Assembly (NCBI RefSeq): GCF_014926405.1
Contig: NZ_JACXXJ020000005.1
Location: 1,803,001 to 1,867,000, forward strand
From: Agrobacterium vitis
GTDB taxonomy: Bacteria; Pseudomonadota; Alphaproteobacteria; Rhizobiales; Rhizobiaceae
Reading direction: 5' to 3'
Length of the DNA stretch: 64,000 nucleotides
In this document: positions 1 to 9,587 of the stretch, piece by piece
Numbering within the stretch: position 1 is the stretch's first letter
How the letters are laid out: each line of letters begins with the position of its first letter
Notes under the pieces: generated by a model
Seen by the model: only the letters and a program-made list of their open reading frames with translations
What the model was told of the DNA's origin: nothing
Databases searched by the model: none
Translations under genes and position numbers: made by a program

Positions 1-1
1 C

Positions 2-535
2 AGCCTGGGCCATCGTCTCTTGCCGAAATCCTTTCGACTGCATGGCAATATCGTGTCAGCCAAGGACCAGCTTGCGCTGGAAGATCAGATCGTCACGGAT
101 CTCCTGCTGACGTTTTTCGAAAAGCAGGAAGAATGGCAGACGCCGTTTGGCGATGCCGTGGCCGTGCTGCAACGGATCGGCAAGATTGCCGATATTGTGT
201 TTCTAACCGCCATGCCCCCCGCCTTTACCGCCCAGCGGCGCCGTCTGCTGGATCGGCTGGGGCTGGATTTCCCACTCCTGGCCACGGAAAGCCCAAAGGG
301 ACCCGTCGTGAAAGCCCTGCATGGCGACAGACCCCTGCCCTTCGCCTTCATGGATGACATGGCCCATAATCTCCATTCCGTGGGAGAGCATGCACCGGAC
401 TGTCTACTGGTGCAGATCGGGCCTCAGTCTGAAATTCATCGCCACGCGCCGCCGCCCGGCCCCCATGTATTGCGTGCCGGCGATTGGCACGATGCCAGCG
501 AGCGAGTTCTACGCCATTTCCAGGCGCGGGTCTGA
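2..535 (+). CDS. HAD-like hydrolase, 5' truncated by window edge
   Basis: The reading frame is open from the first complete codon, so the true start lies outside the window. The in-frame TTG near position 20 is probably not the start. What remains resembles a haloacid dehalogenase (HAD) core: a Thr in FLTAMP (motif II), a Lys in ESPKGPVVKAL (motif III) and the acidic pair in FMDDMAHNL (motif IV). The nucleophile motif DxD would be upstream and cannot be checked. The substrate is unknown. The 3' end is followed by about 100 bp leading to dinB. Confidence 0.6.
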   Translation, partial: SLGHRLLPKSFRLHGNIVSAKDQLALEDQIVTDLLLTFFEKQEEWQTPFGDAVAVLQRIGKIADIVFLTAMPPAFTAQRRRLLDRLGLDFPLLATESPKGPVVKALHGDRPLPFAFMDDMAHNLHSVGEHAPDCLLVQIGPQSEIHRHAPPPGPHVLRAGDWHDASERVLRHFQARV

Positions 536-586
536 TCCGCTTCCGTCTTTTACTTTTTCAGGTCATGGGGATTAGCAAGGGTTCCC

Positions 587-615
587 CTTGCAGGCACTGA
601 AAACCCGGCTTATGG
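587..615 (+). promoter_or_regulatory. putative dinB promoter
   Basis: A -35-like CTTGCA at 587-592 is separated by 17 bp from a -10-like TTATGG at 610-615. This predicts a start near 622, directly before the LexA box. The -10 match is only partial, so this is inferred mainly from its position relative to the operator. Confidence 0.35.
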
Positions 616-622
616 TGGCGAT

Positions 623-637
623 GTTCAACATATGTTC
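623..637 (+). promoter_or_regulatory. LexA (SOS) box upstream of dinB
   Basis: A perfect GTTC-N7-GTTC direct repeat (GTTC at 623-626 and 634-637) matches the established alphaproteobacterial LexA operator. It lies 7 bp before the chosen dinB start and overlaps the first in-frame ATG at 632, which argues that this ATG is not the initiation codon. LexA bound here would block transcription of dinB until DNA damage. Confidence 0.8.
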
Positions 638-643
638 TCGCCC

Positions 644-1930
644 ATGTCTGCTGCGCCGCCCCTCCATTCCGGCTTTTGTCGTGATTGCCTTTCCCTACAG
701 GCGGAAGGCAAGCGGAGATGCACGGCTTGCGGCAGCCCTCGCCTCGTCTATCACCCGGAACTGTTTAAGCTGACATTGGCCCATATCGATTGCGACGCCT
801 TTTATGCCTCGGTTGAAAAGCGCGACAATCCAGACCTGATCGACAAGCCATTGATCATTGGCGGTGGTAAGCGCGGTGTGGTTTCCACCGCCTGTTACGT
901 GGCCCGCATCCATGGTGTGCGCTCGGCCATGCCGATGTTCAAGGCGCTGGAAGCTTGCCCTGACGCCGTAGTCATTCCACCGAATATGGAAAAATATTCC
1001 CGTGTCGGTCGGCAGGTCCGGGCAATGATGGAGGAACTGACCCCTCTGGTGCAACCCCTGTCCATTGATGAGGCCTTTCTGGAATTGAAAGGGACTGAGG
1101 CCCTGCATCACGCACCACCCGCTCTTGTGCTGGCACGGCTTGCCCGGCGTATTGAAAGCGAAATTGGCATCACCGTTTCCGTTGGCCTGTCCTATTGTAA
1201 ATTTCTGGCGAAAGTGGCGTCCGACCTGCAAAAACCCCGGGGCTTTTCAGTCGTCGGCGAGGCCGAAGCGCTGGACTTTCTGGCGCCCCGCCCTGTCACC
1301 ACGATCTGGGGCGTCGGCAAGGCCTTCGCCAGCACCTTGGAAAAAGACGGCATTCGCACCATCGGACAATTGCAAACCATGGAGGAAAGCGACCTGATCC
1401 GCCGCTATGGCAGCATGGGCCAACGACTGGCACGGCTATCGAAAGGCATCGACGACCGGGACGTCCATACCAATGACCCGGCCAAAAGCGTCTCCGCCGA
1501 AACCACGTTCTTTGACGATATTTCCCGCCGGGAAGACCTTGTCCCCCATCTGCGCAAGCTCTCGGAGAAAGTCGCCTGGCGCTTGAAAAAGCAGGAACTG
1601 GCTGGACACACCGTTATCTTGAAGCTGAAGAGCGCCGATTTCAAATTACGCACCCGCAACCGGCGCTTGGACGATCCCACTCAACTTGCCGACCGGATCT
1701 TTCGCACGGGCCTGCAAATGCTGGAAAAGGAAGCCGATGGCACGAAATTTCGGCTAATCGGTATCGGCATCAGCGATTTTGCCGACCCAAGCCTGGCCGA
1801 CCCCCCGGATCTGGTCGATCCGGATGCCGCCCGCCGCGCCAAGGCGGAAGCCGCCATGGACCAATTGCGGATGAAATTCGGCAAGGGCATGGTCGAAACC
1901 GGCTTCACCTTCGGCAGCAATAAAAAATAG
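644..1930 (+). CDS. dinB: DNA polymerase IV (Y family)
   Basis: Error-prone translesion polymerase of 428 residues. The palm carries [12 protein letters not shown] with a metal-binding Asp, and SIDEAFLEL with the second acidic pair. Helix-hairpin-helix and little-finger regions follow. An N-terminal extension with two CxxC pairs (about residues 12-15 and 26-29) looks like a small zinc ribbon, which as I recall is usual in rhizobial Pol IV. The start was placed at ATG 644 because the earlier ATG at 632 lies inside the LexA box. No good ribosome binding site is visible for either. The GTTC-N7-GTTC operator predicts SOS induction. The gene stands alone. Confidence 0.93.
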   Translation: MSAAPPLHSGFCRDCLSLQAEGKRRCTACGSPRLVYHPELFKLTLAHIDCDAFYASVEKRDNPDLIDKPLIIGGGKRGVVSTACYVARIHGVRSAMPMFKALEACPDAVVIPPNMEKYSRVGRQVRAMMEELTPLVQPLSIDEAFLELKGTEALHHAPPALVLARLARRIESEIGITVSVGLSYCKFLAKVASDLQKPRGFSVVGEAEALDFLAPRPVTTIWGVGKAFASTLEKDGIRTIGQLQTMEESDLIRRYGSMGQRLARLSKGIDDRDVHTNDPAKSVSAETTFFDDISRREDLVPHLRKLSEKVAWRLKKQELAGHTVILKLKSADFKLRTRNRRLDDPTQLADRIFRTGLQMLEKEADGTKFRLIGIGISDFADPSLADPPDLVDPDAARRAKAEAAMDQLRMKFGKGMVETGFTFGSNKK

Positions 1931-2025
1931 CTACTATCAAAGCGCCGTTGTCAAAGCATTGCCCGTCAACTTTGTGTGAGCGGCCATGCCGGGTAAGCAA
2001 TCGTTAAAGATCGACGTTTATTTTA

Positions 2026-2056
2026 GGATTCAGCCTGCACGCGGCTGCATCCTTTG
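2026..2056 (+). terminator. possible dinB terminator hairpin
   Basis: AGGATTCAGCC and GGCTGCATCCT form a stem with one mismatch around a 7-nt loop, followed by a T-containing but interrupted tail. It lies about 100 bp after dinB. The weak T-tract keeps confidence low. Confidence 0.4.
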
Positions 2057-2179
2057 TGCATTTTATAAAACGCACGGCGGTATAGGCGTTTAACAACTGA
2101 TTTCTCGGCACATCGTTGCTCACATGATCAGGCGACCTTTTGAAGGCCCAGTTTTTCCCGGTTTACAGATGAGGGCACC

Positions 2180-3415
2180 ATGACGGTCCGCACCATGTTT
2201 CGTTCGATGTTCCTGTCCGCTTCCCTGCTCGCGTTGAGCGCAGGCCTGTCGCAGGCCTCCGCCAGAGACGGCAGCGCATTGCAAATCATCGTGTCGAAAC
2301 AGACGCAATCTCTCACGGTCTATGATGGAGACCGGATCATCGCCTTTTCGAAGGTTTCTACTGGTAAGGAAGGTCATACGACGCCGTCTGGAATCTTCTC
2401 GATCATCCAAAAGACGAAATATCACGAATCCAACCTTTATTCGAATGCGCCCATGCCCTGGATGCAACGAATCACCTGGTCTGGCGTTGCCTTGCATGAA
2501 TCGAACAGCGTACCAAACCGGCCAGCCTCGCATGGCTGCGTGCGCCTGCCCGGCCAATTTGCGCGTGAGCTCTACGGCATGACCCGGCTGGGTGCGCATG
2601 TGCTGATCAGCGATGCTCCGGTCGCACCGGCTCCCATTGAACACCCGTTCCTGTTCACCCCGACGCAACAACAGCAAGGCCCGCAAATCCTGTCCGACGC
2701 CCGCCTGCGCGGTACGGACGGCACCAGCGGCACAGAACCGGTGGAAGTGGCGATGGCCGATCTGCCCCGCCCCAAGCCCCCGTCCGTAATTTCCGCCCAA
2801 CCACCTTTGAGCCTGTTGATCACGTTCCGGGGTGAAACCGAAACCATCCATGACGCCCAACTTCTGTTGCAGGACATGGGGTTTGAGACGGGCGGCCATG
2901 ACGGTCATGCAGGCCCCCTGACCCGCACGGCCATCCAGGGCTTCAAACGGTGGAAAGGTCTGCCCCTGAAGGGTCCGCTCATTACGCCGACGTTCCTGAG
3001 CGCTCTCTATCAAACTGCTGGCAAGCCGATACCACCCGTTGGCCAAATCTATGCACGCCAGGCATTCAAGCCGGTCTTCGATGCGCCTATTGTCATCGAC
3101 CAGCCGGAAACACCACTCGGTACGCATTTTTTCGCAGCGAACCTGGAGAGTGCCGGTGGGAAGGCTCATTGGCAGGTGACCAGCCTTGAGCCAGCTTCCA
3201 CGGTCTCAAATTCGTCGATTGTCACCATTGGCAAGGTGCAGCCAAACGTCCCCAATGGGTTGGATACGGTTTTCAATCGGATTCACGTCCCCGACGACAT
3301 CCGCGAGCGCATTGAAACCACCATGACGACAGGCACCGTGATGACGATTACCGACCATGGGCTAAGCCCGGATACGGTTGATGGCACAGACTTCATCACC
3401 AACCTGCCGGGATAA
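2180..3415 (+). CDS. secreted L,D-transpeptidase with peptidoglycan-binding domain
   Basis: A 411-residue protein with an N-terminal signal peptide (basic start, hydrophobic core about residues 8-24, likely cleavage after SQA). The YkuD catalytic domain spans about residues 33-150 and has the hallmark SHGCVRLP with Cys near residue 120 and an upstream ALHES His. A peptidoglycan-binding-1-like repeat follows at about 218-282 (DGHAGPLTRTAIQGFKRWKG). The C-terminal 120 residues match no domain I recognise. The family makes 3-3 cross-links or anchors proteins to peptidoglycan in the periplasm. The start fits GAGGGCACC before the ATG. It appears monocistronic. Confidence 0.88.
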   Translation: MTVRTMFRSMFLSASLLALSAGLSQASARDGSALQIIVSKQTQSLTVYDGDRIIAFSKVSTGKEGHTTPSGIFSIIQKTKYHESNLYSNAPMPWMQRITWSGVALHESNSVPNRPASHGCVRLPGQFARELYGMTRLGAHVLISDAPVAPAPIEHPFLFTPTQQQQGPQILSDARLRGTDGTSGTEPVEVAMADLPRPKPPSVISAQPPLSLLITFRGETETIHDAQLLLQDMGFETGGHDGHAGPLTRTAIQGFKRWKGLPLKGPLITPTFLSALYQTAGKPIPPVGQIYARQAFKPVFDAPIVIDQPETPLGTHFFAANLESAGGKAHWQVTSLEPASTVSNSSIVTIGKVQPNVPNGLDTVFNRIHVPDDIRERIETTMTTGTVMTITDHGLSPDTVDGTDFITNLPG

Positions 3416-3488
3416 CGGCAATACCGAAATAATCCATGTCGCTTGAGCCCGGGCAGCGGTTTTGCGAGAGCGGCGCTACAAAGAGTGC

Positions 3489-6400
3489 CTATACCAATTC
3501 AACATCCACCACGCCCGGCGCGGACCGCATGGCGGCGGCGATTTCCGGGGTGATACGGAAACGTTGATTGAGTTCGACCTCGATTTCGCGGCGGCCATCT
3601 TCCTTGATCACCACGAAGGAAACCAGTCCATCGCCCTTGGTATTGAGATGGGCGGCGAGCGCCCGCAAGGGGCTGGAATCGCGCAGGTAGACGCGCAACG
3701 TCTTTTGCATCTGCAAGGATTTTTCTTCCAGAGACTGCGCCGTCTGAATGCGAAGGCCTATCCCTTCAGGACGCTCCTCCGCAGCAACCGTGATCACCAG
3801 CGACTTGCCCGATTCGAGCAGGTCGCGGTACTGGTTCAAGCCTTCCGAAAACAACACCGCCTCGAACTGGCCAGTGGCATCGGAAAAGGTCACAATGCCC
3901 ATTTTGTTTCCGGTTCGTGTCTTGCGCTCCTGCTTTGAAATCACCGTCCCGGCCAGCCGACCCGCCGTCGCGCCCTGGCGCACAGCGCCGGAAAAGTCCG
4001 CGAAATTCTGCACGCGCATCTTTTCCAGCAGTGGTTTATAGGTGTCGAGCGGATGGGCCGAGAGATAGAAGCCCAGAACCTGAAACTCCCGCATCAGCTT
4101 TTCGGATGGCAGCCAGGGTGTATAGGTCGGAAAAGAAATCCGCTCCGGCCCTGTGGCGCCGCCAGAGCCGAACATGTCCGACTGGCCGCTGACGGCATTT
4201 TCCTGGGCGCGTTGCGCATAGCCGATGATCCGGTCCATGCCAGCCAGCAATTCAGGACGGTCGCGGCCAAAACAATCGAAGGCACCGGCAAAAATCAGGC
4301 TTTCAAATACCCGGCGATTGATCTGCTTCGGGTCGATCCGTAGACAAAAATCCTCGAGATCGGCAAAGGGCGTATCGGCGCGGACCGTTACGATATGCTC
4401 GACGGCTGCATCGCCGACGCCCTTCAAGGCAGCCAGCGAATAGTAAATCCTGTTCGGCCCCGTCTGGAAGTGCCGGAAAGAGGTCTGAACCGACGGTGGC
4501 ACGACCTCAATACCGAGACGCCCGGCATCCTGGCGGAAATCCACCAGTTTTTCGGTATTGGCCATATCGAGTGTCATCGACGCTGCCAGAAACTCCACCG
4601 GATAATGGGCCTTCATATAGGCGGTCTGGTAGGAGACAATCGCGTAGGCTGCGGCGTGGGATTTGTTGAAGCCGTAATTGGCAAACTTCGCCAGCAGGTC
4701 GAAAATGTTGTCGGCCTGGGGCTTTGAGACGCCATTCTTCACCGCGCCATCGACGAAACGGGCGCGCTGCTTGTCCATTTCCTCCTTGATCTTCTTACCC
4801 ATGGCGCGGCGCAAAAGATCCGCTTCACCAAGCGAATAGCCCGACAGAACCTGGGCCACCTGCATGACCTGCTCCTGATAGACGATAACCCCCTGGGTTT
4901 CCTTCAGAAGGTAATCGATGGTCGGATGGATCGATTCGATCTCCTCCTCACCATGCTTACGGGCATTGTAGACCGGAATATTCTCCATCGGCCCCGGACG
5001 ATAGAGCGCCACCAGCGCGATAATATCCTCGATACAGTCGGGTCGCATACCGATCAGTGCCTTGCGCATGCCGGCACTTTCCACCTGGAACACACCGACG
5101 GTCTCACCGCGTGACAGCATTTGATAGGTTTTTTCGTCGTCCAGCGGAATTGTCGCCAGGTCGATCTCGATATCGCGCAACCGGCAGAAATCCACGGCGG
5201 TTTTCAGCACTGTCAGCGTCTTCAATCCGAGAAAGTCGAACTTGACCAGCCCGGCCTGCTCCACCCACTTCATGTTAAACTGGGTGACCGGCATATCCGA
5301 GCGCGGATCGCGGTACATCGGCACCAGCTTGGACAGCGGTCGGTCACCGATAACGATACCGGCGGCATGGGTCGAGGCGTGGCGATAAAGCCCCTCGATC
5401 TTCTGGGCGATATCCAGAAGACGGGCAACGACAGGCTCCTTCTCCGCTTCCTCCTGAAACTTTGGCTCTTCTTCGATAGCCTTGGACAAGGGGGTCGGAT
5501 TGGCCGGATTGTTCGGCACCAGCTTACAGATCCTGTCGACCTGCCCATAGGGCATCTCCAGCACACGGCCAACGTCGCGCAAGGCTGCACGCGCTTGGAG
5601 CGACCCGAAGGTGATGATCTGCGCCACCTGCTCGCGTCCGTATTTACGCTGCACATAACGGATCACCTCTTCACGGCGATCCTGGCAGAAGTCGATGTCG
5701 AAGTCGGGCATCGAGACGCGCTCAGGATTGAGAAAGCGTTCGAACAGCAAGGAGAACCGCAAGGGATCGACATCGGTAATGGTCAAAGCATAGGCGACCA
5801 GCGAACCCGCACCGGACCCACGGCCAGGGCCAACGGGAATGTCCTGGCTCTTGGCCCATTTGATGAAGTCGGCAACGATCAGGAAGTAGCCGGGAAACTT
5901 CATCCGCTCAATAACGCCGAGCTCGAAATCCAGCCGGTCTCGATACTCCTTCTCCTCGTAGCCTGGTGCCATGCCAAGCTTCGCCAGCCGGTCGTCCAAT
6001 CCCTCGATAGCCTGACGGCGCAATTCCCCGGCTTCGGCGCGCTCGGCCTCTTCCGGATCGTCACTGCCACCGGTAAAGCGCGGCAATATAGGATTGCGGG
6101 TATCGAGAACGAAAGAACAGCGGCTGGCAATCTCCACCGTGTTTTCAAGCGCTTCCGGCAGATCCTTAAACAAGGCCTGCATTTCCTTGCGGCTTTTCAG
6201 ATAGTGATCCGGTGTCAGGCGAAACCGGCGGTCGTCGGACACGATGGCATTATGGGCAACCGCCATCAGCGCGTCATGGGCATCATAATCGTCACGGCTG
6301 GGAAAGAAGGCCTCATTGGTGGCAACCAATGGAATATCGTGATCATAAGCCAGCGCGATCATCCGGCTTTCATGCACCCGGTCATAGCCTTGGTGGCGCT

Positions 6401-6977
6401 GCAATTCGAGATAAAGCCGATCACCGAACAGGGATTTGAGCGTCTGAAGCCGCGCCAGCGCCTGGGCGTGATGGCCGTCCTTCACCGGCAGATCGACCGG
6501 ACCGCCTGCTGCACCCGTCAGGGCGATCAGGCCATCCGTGCCGATCTCTTCCAGCCAGGATGCGGTGATATGCACGGATTGACTATTATCGCCCTGGAGA
6601 TAGGCACGGCTGACCAAGTCCACCAGCCGCTCGTAACCGGCCGGATCGGCAGCCAGAAGAACGATGGCGGGATATTTGGCAAGAGAGCTATTGCCCCGCT
6701 TTTCCTCACTGGCGTCTTCCATGTCGATGGACAATTGGCAGCCAATGATCGGCTGCAAGCCATCGCCGAGCGCCTTCTGAGAAAACTCAAGCGCGATGAA
6801 CAGGTTATTGGTATCGGTAATGGCAATGGCCGGTTGCTGGTCAGACGCAACCTTGCTCAGGATCTTCTTCAGCGGCAGCGCACCTTCCAGCAGCGAATAG
6901 GCCGAATGCACTCTCAAATGGACGAAACCTGGACCCGCCTTCACTACAGCCTGTCCGCTTGCGCCCATATCACTCAT
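3489..6977 (-). CDS. dnaE: DNA polymerase III alpha subunit
   Basis: Replicative polymerase catalytic subunit of 1162 residues, the usual size for DnaE1. The N-terminal PHP domain begins with FVHLRVHSAYSLLEG. The polymerase core shows the catalytic MPDFDIDF motif and the GPGRGSGAGSLVAYAL segment. C-terminal helix-hairpin-helix and OB-fold regions follow. Of several in-frame ATGs, 6977 was chosen because AAGG lies about 9 nt upstream; for the ATG at 6986 the same AAGG is immediately adjacent. A very long open frame on the opposite strand (5121-7082) is a shadow of this gene. It is the last gene of the lolC-lolD-dnaE run but is separated from lolD by 579 bp. Confidence 0.97.
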   Translation of the reverse strand: MSDMGASGQAVVKAGPGFVHLRVHSAYSLLEGALPLKKILSKVASDQQPAIAITDTNNLFIALEFSQKALGDGLQPIIGCQLSIDMEDASEEKRGNSSLAKYPAIVLLAADPAGYERLVDLVSRAYLQGDNSQSVHITASWLEEIGTDGLIALTGAAGGPVDLPVKDGHHAQALARLQTLKSLFGDRLYLELQRHQGYDRVHESRMIALAYDHDIPLVATNEAFFPSRDDYDAHDALMAVAHNAIVSDDRRFRLTPDHYLKSRKEMQALFKDLPEALENTVEIASRCSFVLDTRNPILPRFTGGSDDPEEAERAEAGELRRQAIEGLDDRLAKLGMAPGYEEKEYRDRLDFELGVIERMKFPGYFLIVADFIKWAKSQDIPVGPGRGSGAGSLVAYALTITDVDPLRFSLLFERFLNPERVSMPDFDIDFCQDRREEVIRYVQRKYGREQVAQIITFGSLQARAALRDVGRVLEMPYGQVDRICKLVPNNPANPTPLSKAIEEEPKFQEEAEKEPVVARLLDIAQKIEGLYRHASTHAAGIVIGDRPLSKLVPMYRDPRSDMPVTQFNMKWVEQAGLVKFDFLGLKTLTVLKTAVDFCRLRDIEIDLATIPLDDEKTYQMLSRGETVGVFQVESAGMRKALIGMRPDCIEDIIALVALYRPGPMENIPVYNARKHGEEEIESIHPTIDYLLKETQGVIVYQEQVMQVAQVLSGYSLGEADLLRRAMGKKIKEEMDKQRARFVDGAVKNGVSKPQADNIFDLLAKFANYGFNKSHAAAYAIVSYQTAYMKAHYPVEFLAASMTLDMANTEKLVDFRQDAGRLGIEVVPPSVQTSFRHFQTGPNRIYYSLAALKGVGDAAVEHIVTVRADTPFADLEDFCLRIDPKQINRRVFESLIFAGAFDCFGRDRPELLAGMDRIIGYAQRAQENAVSGQSDMFGSGGATGPERISFPTYTPWLPSEKLMREFQVLGFYLSAHPLDTYKPLLEKMRVQNFADFSGAVRQGATAGRLAGTVISKQERKTRTGNKMGIVTFSDATGQFEAVLFSEGLNQYRDLLESGKSLVITVAAEERPEGIGLRIQTAQSLEEKSLQMQKTLRVYLRDSSPLRALAAHLNTKGDGLVSFVVIKEDGRREIEVELNQRFRITPEIAAAMRSAPGVVDVELV

Positions 6978-7265
6978 TGCATCCATCCTGCTTGCTTGTC
7001 GCCGCTACACACTGAAGACCGCCGCCATAAAACTTCTCGTTCAACCGAAATCGGCCCAAGGAAAAAGCAATGCAGCAGATGAAAGTGTTACCGCGTCCGA
7101 TGTGCATTTAACAAAACGCACCGCGCTGTATGAAGGTTATTGTCCTAGGTTTGGCCCGCCATGTCCAGAAGACATGCAGCCTAACCGCGACCTATCCCCT
7201 TAAAGCGACAGGCGCCTTTGGCAGGCCCATCTAGATCAGGTCGCGCCCATACGATGCCCGGCATT

Positions 7266-7352
7266 TCAAAAAGCCATCGCCAGAACAGACAAGCTGGCGA
7301 TAAAAACAGCCAGCGATGCGAATGCGGCGATGTCATGCAGAATGTCACTCAT
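7266..7352 (-). CDS. 28-residue putative membrane peptide
   Basis: A short ORF missed by length cut-offs. ATG at 7352 and TGA at 7266-7268 encode 28 residues: a short polar start (MSDILHDIAAF) and then a continuous hydrophobic stretch, ASLAVFIASLSVLAMAF. This is typical of a single-pass small membrane protein. A textbook ribosome binding site, AGGAG, lies 6 nt before the ATG. A TTGACG-N17-CAAAAT promoter-like pair and a three-codon mini-ORF with its own AAGGAG lie just upstream. The upstream region overlaps a decayed MITE-like repeat. I do not recognise the family. It could be a subunit of a membrane complex or a regulatory peptide. Confidence 0.55.
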   Translation of the reverse strand: MSDILHDIAAFASLAVFIASLSVLAMAF

Positions 7353-7354
7353 AG

Positions 7355-7471
7355 CTCACTCCTGTCTGGTTATGTATCCATTTTGTTCTCCTTTTGTTTG
7401 TTCGTCAACAGATATTTTTTCCCGGAGTTTGTCTACCAAAACCGGTTTCCATTTTTCTCTGACAAACACTA
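7355..7471 (-). repeat. diverged MITE-like family-1 copy A
   Basis: Read on the minus strand from 7471, this begins TAGTGTTTGTCAGA, continues with the family core (GTGGAAACCGGTTTT-like, then GACAAAC) and ends near 7355 with AACCAGACAGGAGT. That end resembles the right terminus AACCTGACAGACTCT of the intact copy at 56372-56474. The copy is decayed. Its right end coincides with the ribosome binding site of the 28-residue ORF. Confidence 0.5.
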
Positions 7472-7483
7472 AGCGCCATACGA

Positions 7484-7515
7484 AAAACCCGCCGATCAGA
7501 TGATCGACGGGTTTT
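7484..7515 (-). terminator. rho-independent terminator of lolC-lolD
   Basis: A 14-15 bp stem (AAAACCCG...CGGGTTTT, with one G-U on the minus strand) is followed on the minus strand by a run of five U. It lies about 40 bp downstream of the lolD stop codon. Confidence 0.8.
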
Positions 7516-7556
7516 GATATCGCTGATGTAAAAACTCTTTCCAGACCCGTGGGCGA

Positions 7557-8246
7557 TTACAAATCGAAATCGACGATTCTGCCGTCCTGGAGAGTGACGC
7601 AGCGGTCCATCCGCCGGGCCAGTTCGTGATTATGGGTCGCAATCAACGCCGCAAGACCGGACTGGCGCACCAGCGCTTCCAGCGCGGAAAACACATAAGC
7701 TGCAGTTTCCGGATCGAGATTGCCGGTCGGTTCGTCCGCCAACAGCAACAGCGGCGCATTGGCGACAGCGCGGGCAATGGCCACGCGCTGCTGTTCGCCA
7801 CCGGAAAGCTCGGCGGGACGGTGATCACCGCGATGGCCGATGCGCATGTAATCAAGCAAAGCCTTGGCACGCTTGCTGGCTTCCGGAATGCTCAAGCCCG
7901 CAATCATCTGCGGCATCATGATGTTTTCAAGCGCCGAAAACTCCGGCAACAGGTGATGGAACTGATAGACGAAGCCAATGCTGGTGCGGCGCATGGCCGT
8001 GCGGCCTTCCTCGGACAACTCATTGCAACGGGTGCCGCCAATCAGCACGTCGCCTTCCGTCGGATGTTCCAGCAGCCCGGCAATATGCAGCAGGGTGGAC
8101 TTGCCCGTGCCCGACGGAGCAACGAGAGCGACGGTTTCGCCTTCGTATAATTTTAGTCCGGCGCCTTTCAGAATGGAAAGCTTGGTTTCGCCCTCCCCAT
8201 AGGTGCGCGAGACCTCCGAAATTTCGAGAACAGGGTTGTTCGCCAT
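7557..8246 (-). CDS. lolD: lipoprotein-releasing ABC transporter, ATPase
   Basis: ATPase of the LolCDE system, which extracts outer-membrane lipoproteins from the inner membrane. It has 229 residues with Walker [10 protein letters not shown], signature [10 protein letters not shown] and Walker [13 protein letters not shown]. The ATG at 8246 was chosen over a longer in-frame GTG/ATG that would overlap lolC. This start gives the family N-terminus ([10 protein letters not shown]) and has AAGGAA about 10 nt upstream. It begins 14 bp after lolC, so the two are surely cotranscribed. Confidence 0.94.
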   Translation of the reverse strand: MANNPVLEISEVSRTYGEGETKLSILKGAGLKLYEGETVALVAPSGTGKSTLLHIAGLLEHPTEGDVLIGGTRCNELSEEGRTAMRRTSIGFVYQFHHLLPEFSALENIMMPQMIAGLSIPEASKRAKALLDYMRIGHRGDHRPAELSGGEQQRVAIARAVANAPLLLLADEPTGNLDPETAAYVFSALEALVRQSGLAALIATHNHELARRMDRCVTLQDGRIVDFDL

Positions 8247-8260
8247 GGATCCGCTGTTCC

Positions 8261-9568
8261 TTATTCGTAACGCAGGGCTTGCACGGGATCGAGCCGGGCT
8301 GCCCGCCATGCCGGAAAGATGGTGGCGATAAAGGATAGGGTGAGCGACATGATAATCACCGAAACCGTTTCACCAAAGCTCATATCCGCTGGCAATTTGC
8401 TTAGGAAGTAGAGTTGCGGATCAAACAACACGGTACCCGAGACCCAGGAGAAGAAATTCCGGATCGATTCGATGTTCAGACAGACCAGCACGCCCAGTCC
8501 GACGCCAGCGAACGTGCCAGCGATGCCGATGGCCGCACCTGTCATGAAGAAGATCCGAAGGATCGAACTTGAACTGGCGCCCATGGTCTTCAGAATGGCG
8601 ATATCGCTGCTCTTGTCCTTCACCAGCATGATCAGGCCGGAGATGATGTTCAGCGCCGCGACGATGACGATCAATGTCAGGATCATGAACATCACATTGC
8701 GCTCCACCTGCAAGGCGGAGAAGAAGGTCTGGTTTCGCTGTCGCCAATCGCTGATAAACACCTGCCGACCCGCTGCCGCCTCGACCTTGGGACGCAGCTC
8801 ATCGATGTCGTCAGGATTGGTGACGAACAATTCGATGGATTGCACCACGCCTTCCGCGTTGAAATAGAGCTGCGATTCTTCAAGCGGCATGTAGATGATC
8901 GAGGAATCATATTCCGACATGCCGATTTCGAACGTACCGGAAATCTTGTAGGATTTGACCCGCGGGTTGACGCCCATCGGGGTCACGTCCCCCTCTGGCG
9001 AGACCAGTGTGATAGAATCGCCCGCCTGCAAGCCGAGATCGTTGGCCATGCGCGAACCGATCAGCACGCCCTGGCCGGATGTGAAGCCAACCATGTCGCC
9101 GGTCTTGATATTTGCTGCCACTTCCTTGAGCTTCAACAGGTCGTCGGGACGAATGCCGCGCACCAGCGCACCCGTGCCAGCTCCGCCCTTGCCGGAAGCC
9201 AGCGTCTGGCCTTCGACCAGCGGCAGCGCCATGGTAACACCGGGTACGGCGGAGAATTTCTTGGCAAGATCGGCGAAGTCGGTGAAGGGACTATCGACCG
9301 GCTGAACGATCATATGCCCGTTTATGCCGAGGATACGAGAAATCAACTCGGTCCGAAAACCGTTCATGACAGCCATGACGATGATCAGGGTCGCAACCCC
9401 CAGCATGATGCCGACGAAGGAGAAGCCGGCAATAACCGAAATTACCGCCTCCTTGCGCCGGGCGCGCAGATAGCGCCAGGCCACCATGCGCTCGAATGCG
9501 GAAAACGGCTTTGCGGATGACGGCACTGCGGTATCGCCTGCCGCAGAGCTTCCGGTTTCACTGCTCAA
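8261..9568 (-). CDS. lolC: lipoprotein-releasing ABC transporter, permease
   Basis: LolC/LolE-family permease of 435 residues. It has one N-terminal membrane helix ([20 protein letters not shown]), a large periplasmic MacB-like domain, and three C-terminal helices of the FtsX type. Alphaproteobacteria commonly have a single such permease in place of separate LolC and LolE. The start is a TTG at 9568 with a perfect AGGAGG 5 nt upstream. The longer frame starting at TTG 9598 would overlap proS and lacks a ribosome binding site. It is followed closely by lolD and preceded by proS. Confidence 0.93.
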   Translation of the reverse strand: MSSETGSSAAGDTAVPSSAKPFSAFERMVAWRYLRARRKEAVISVIAGFSFVGIMLGVATLIIVMAVMNGFRTELISRILGINGHMIVQPVDSPFTDFADLAKKFSAVPGVTMALPLVEGQTLASGKGGAGTGALVRGIRPDDLLKLKEVAANIKTGDMVGFTSGQGVLIGSRMANDLGLQAGDSITLVSPEGDVTPMGVNPRVKSYKISGTFEIGMSEYDSSIIYMPLEESQLYFNAEGVVQSIELFVTNPDDIDELRPKVEAAAGRQVFISDWRQRNQTFFSALQVERNVMFMILTLIVIVAALNIISGLIMLVKDKSSDIAILKTMGASSSSILRIFFMTGAAIGIAGTFAGVGLGVLVCLNIESIRNFFSWVSGTVLFDPQLYFLSKLPADMSFGETVSVIIMSLTLSFIATIFPAWRAARLDPVQALRYE

Positions 9569-9587
9569 TCTTGCCTCCTGGCGTCGC

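Noticed and set aside
5121..7082. 653-codon open frame on the plus strand
   Set aside because: Exactly antisense to dnaE, composition of a reverse-frame shadow, no family features.
7218..7472. 84-codon plus-strand ORF upstream of dnaE
   Set aside because: No ribosome binding site, overlaps the repeat copy, and the opposite strand holds a better short ORF.
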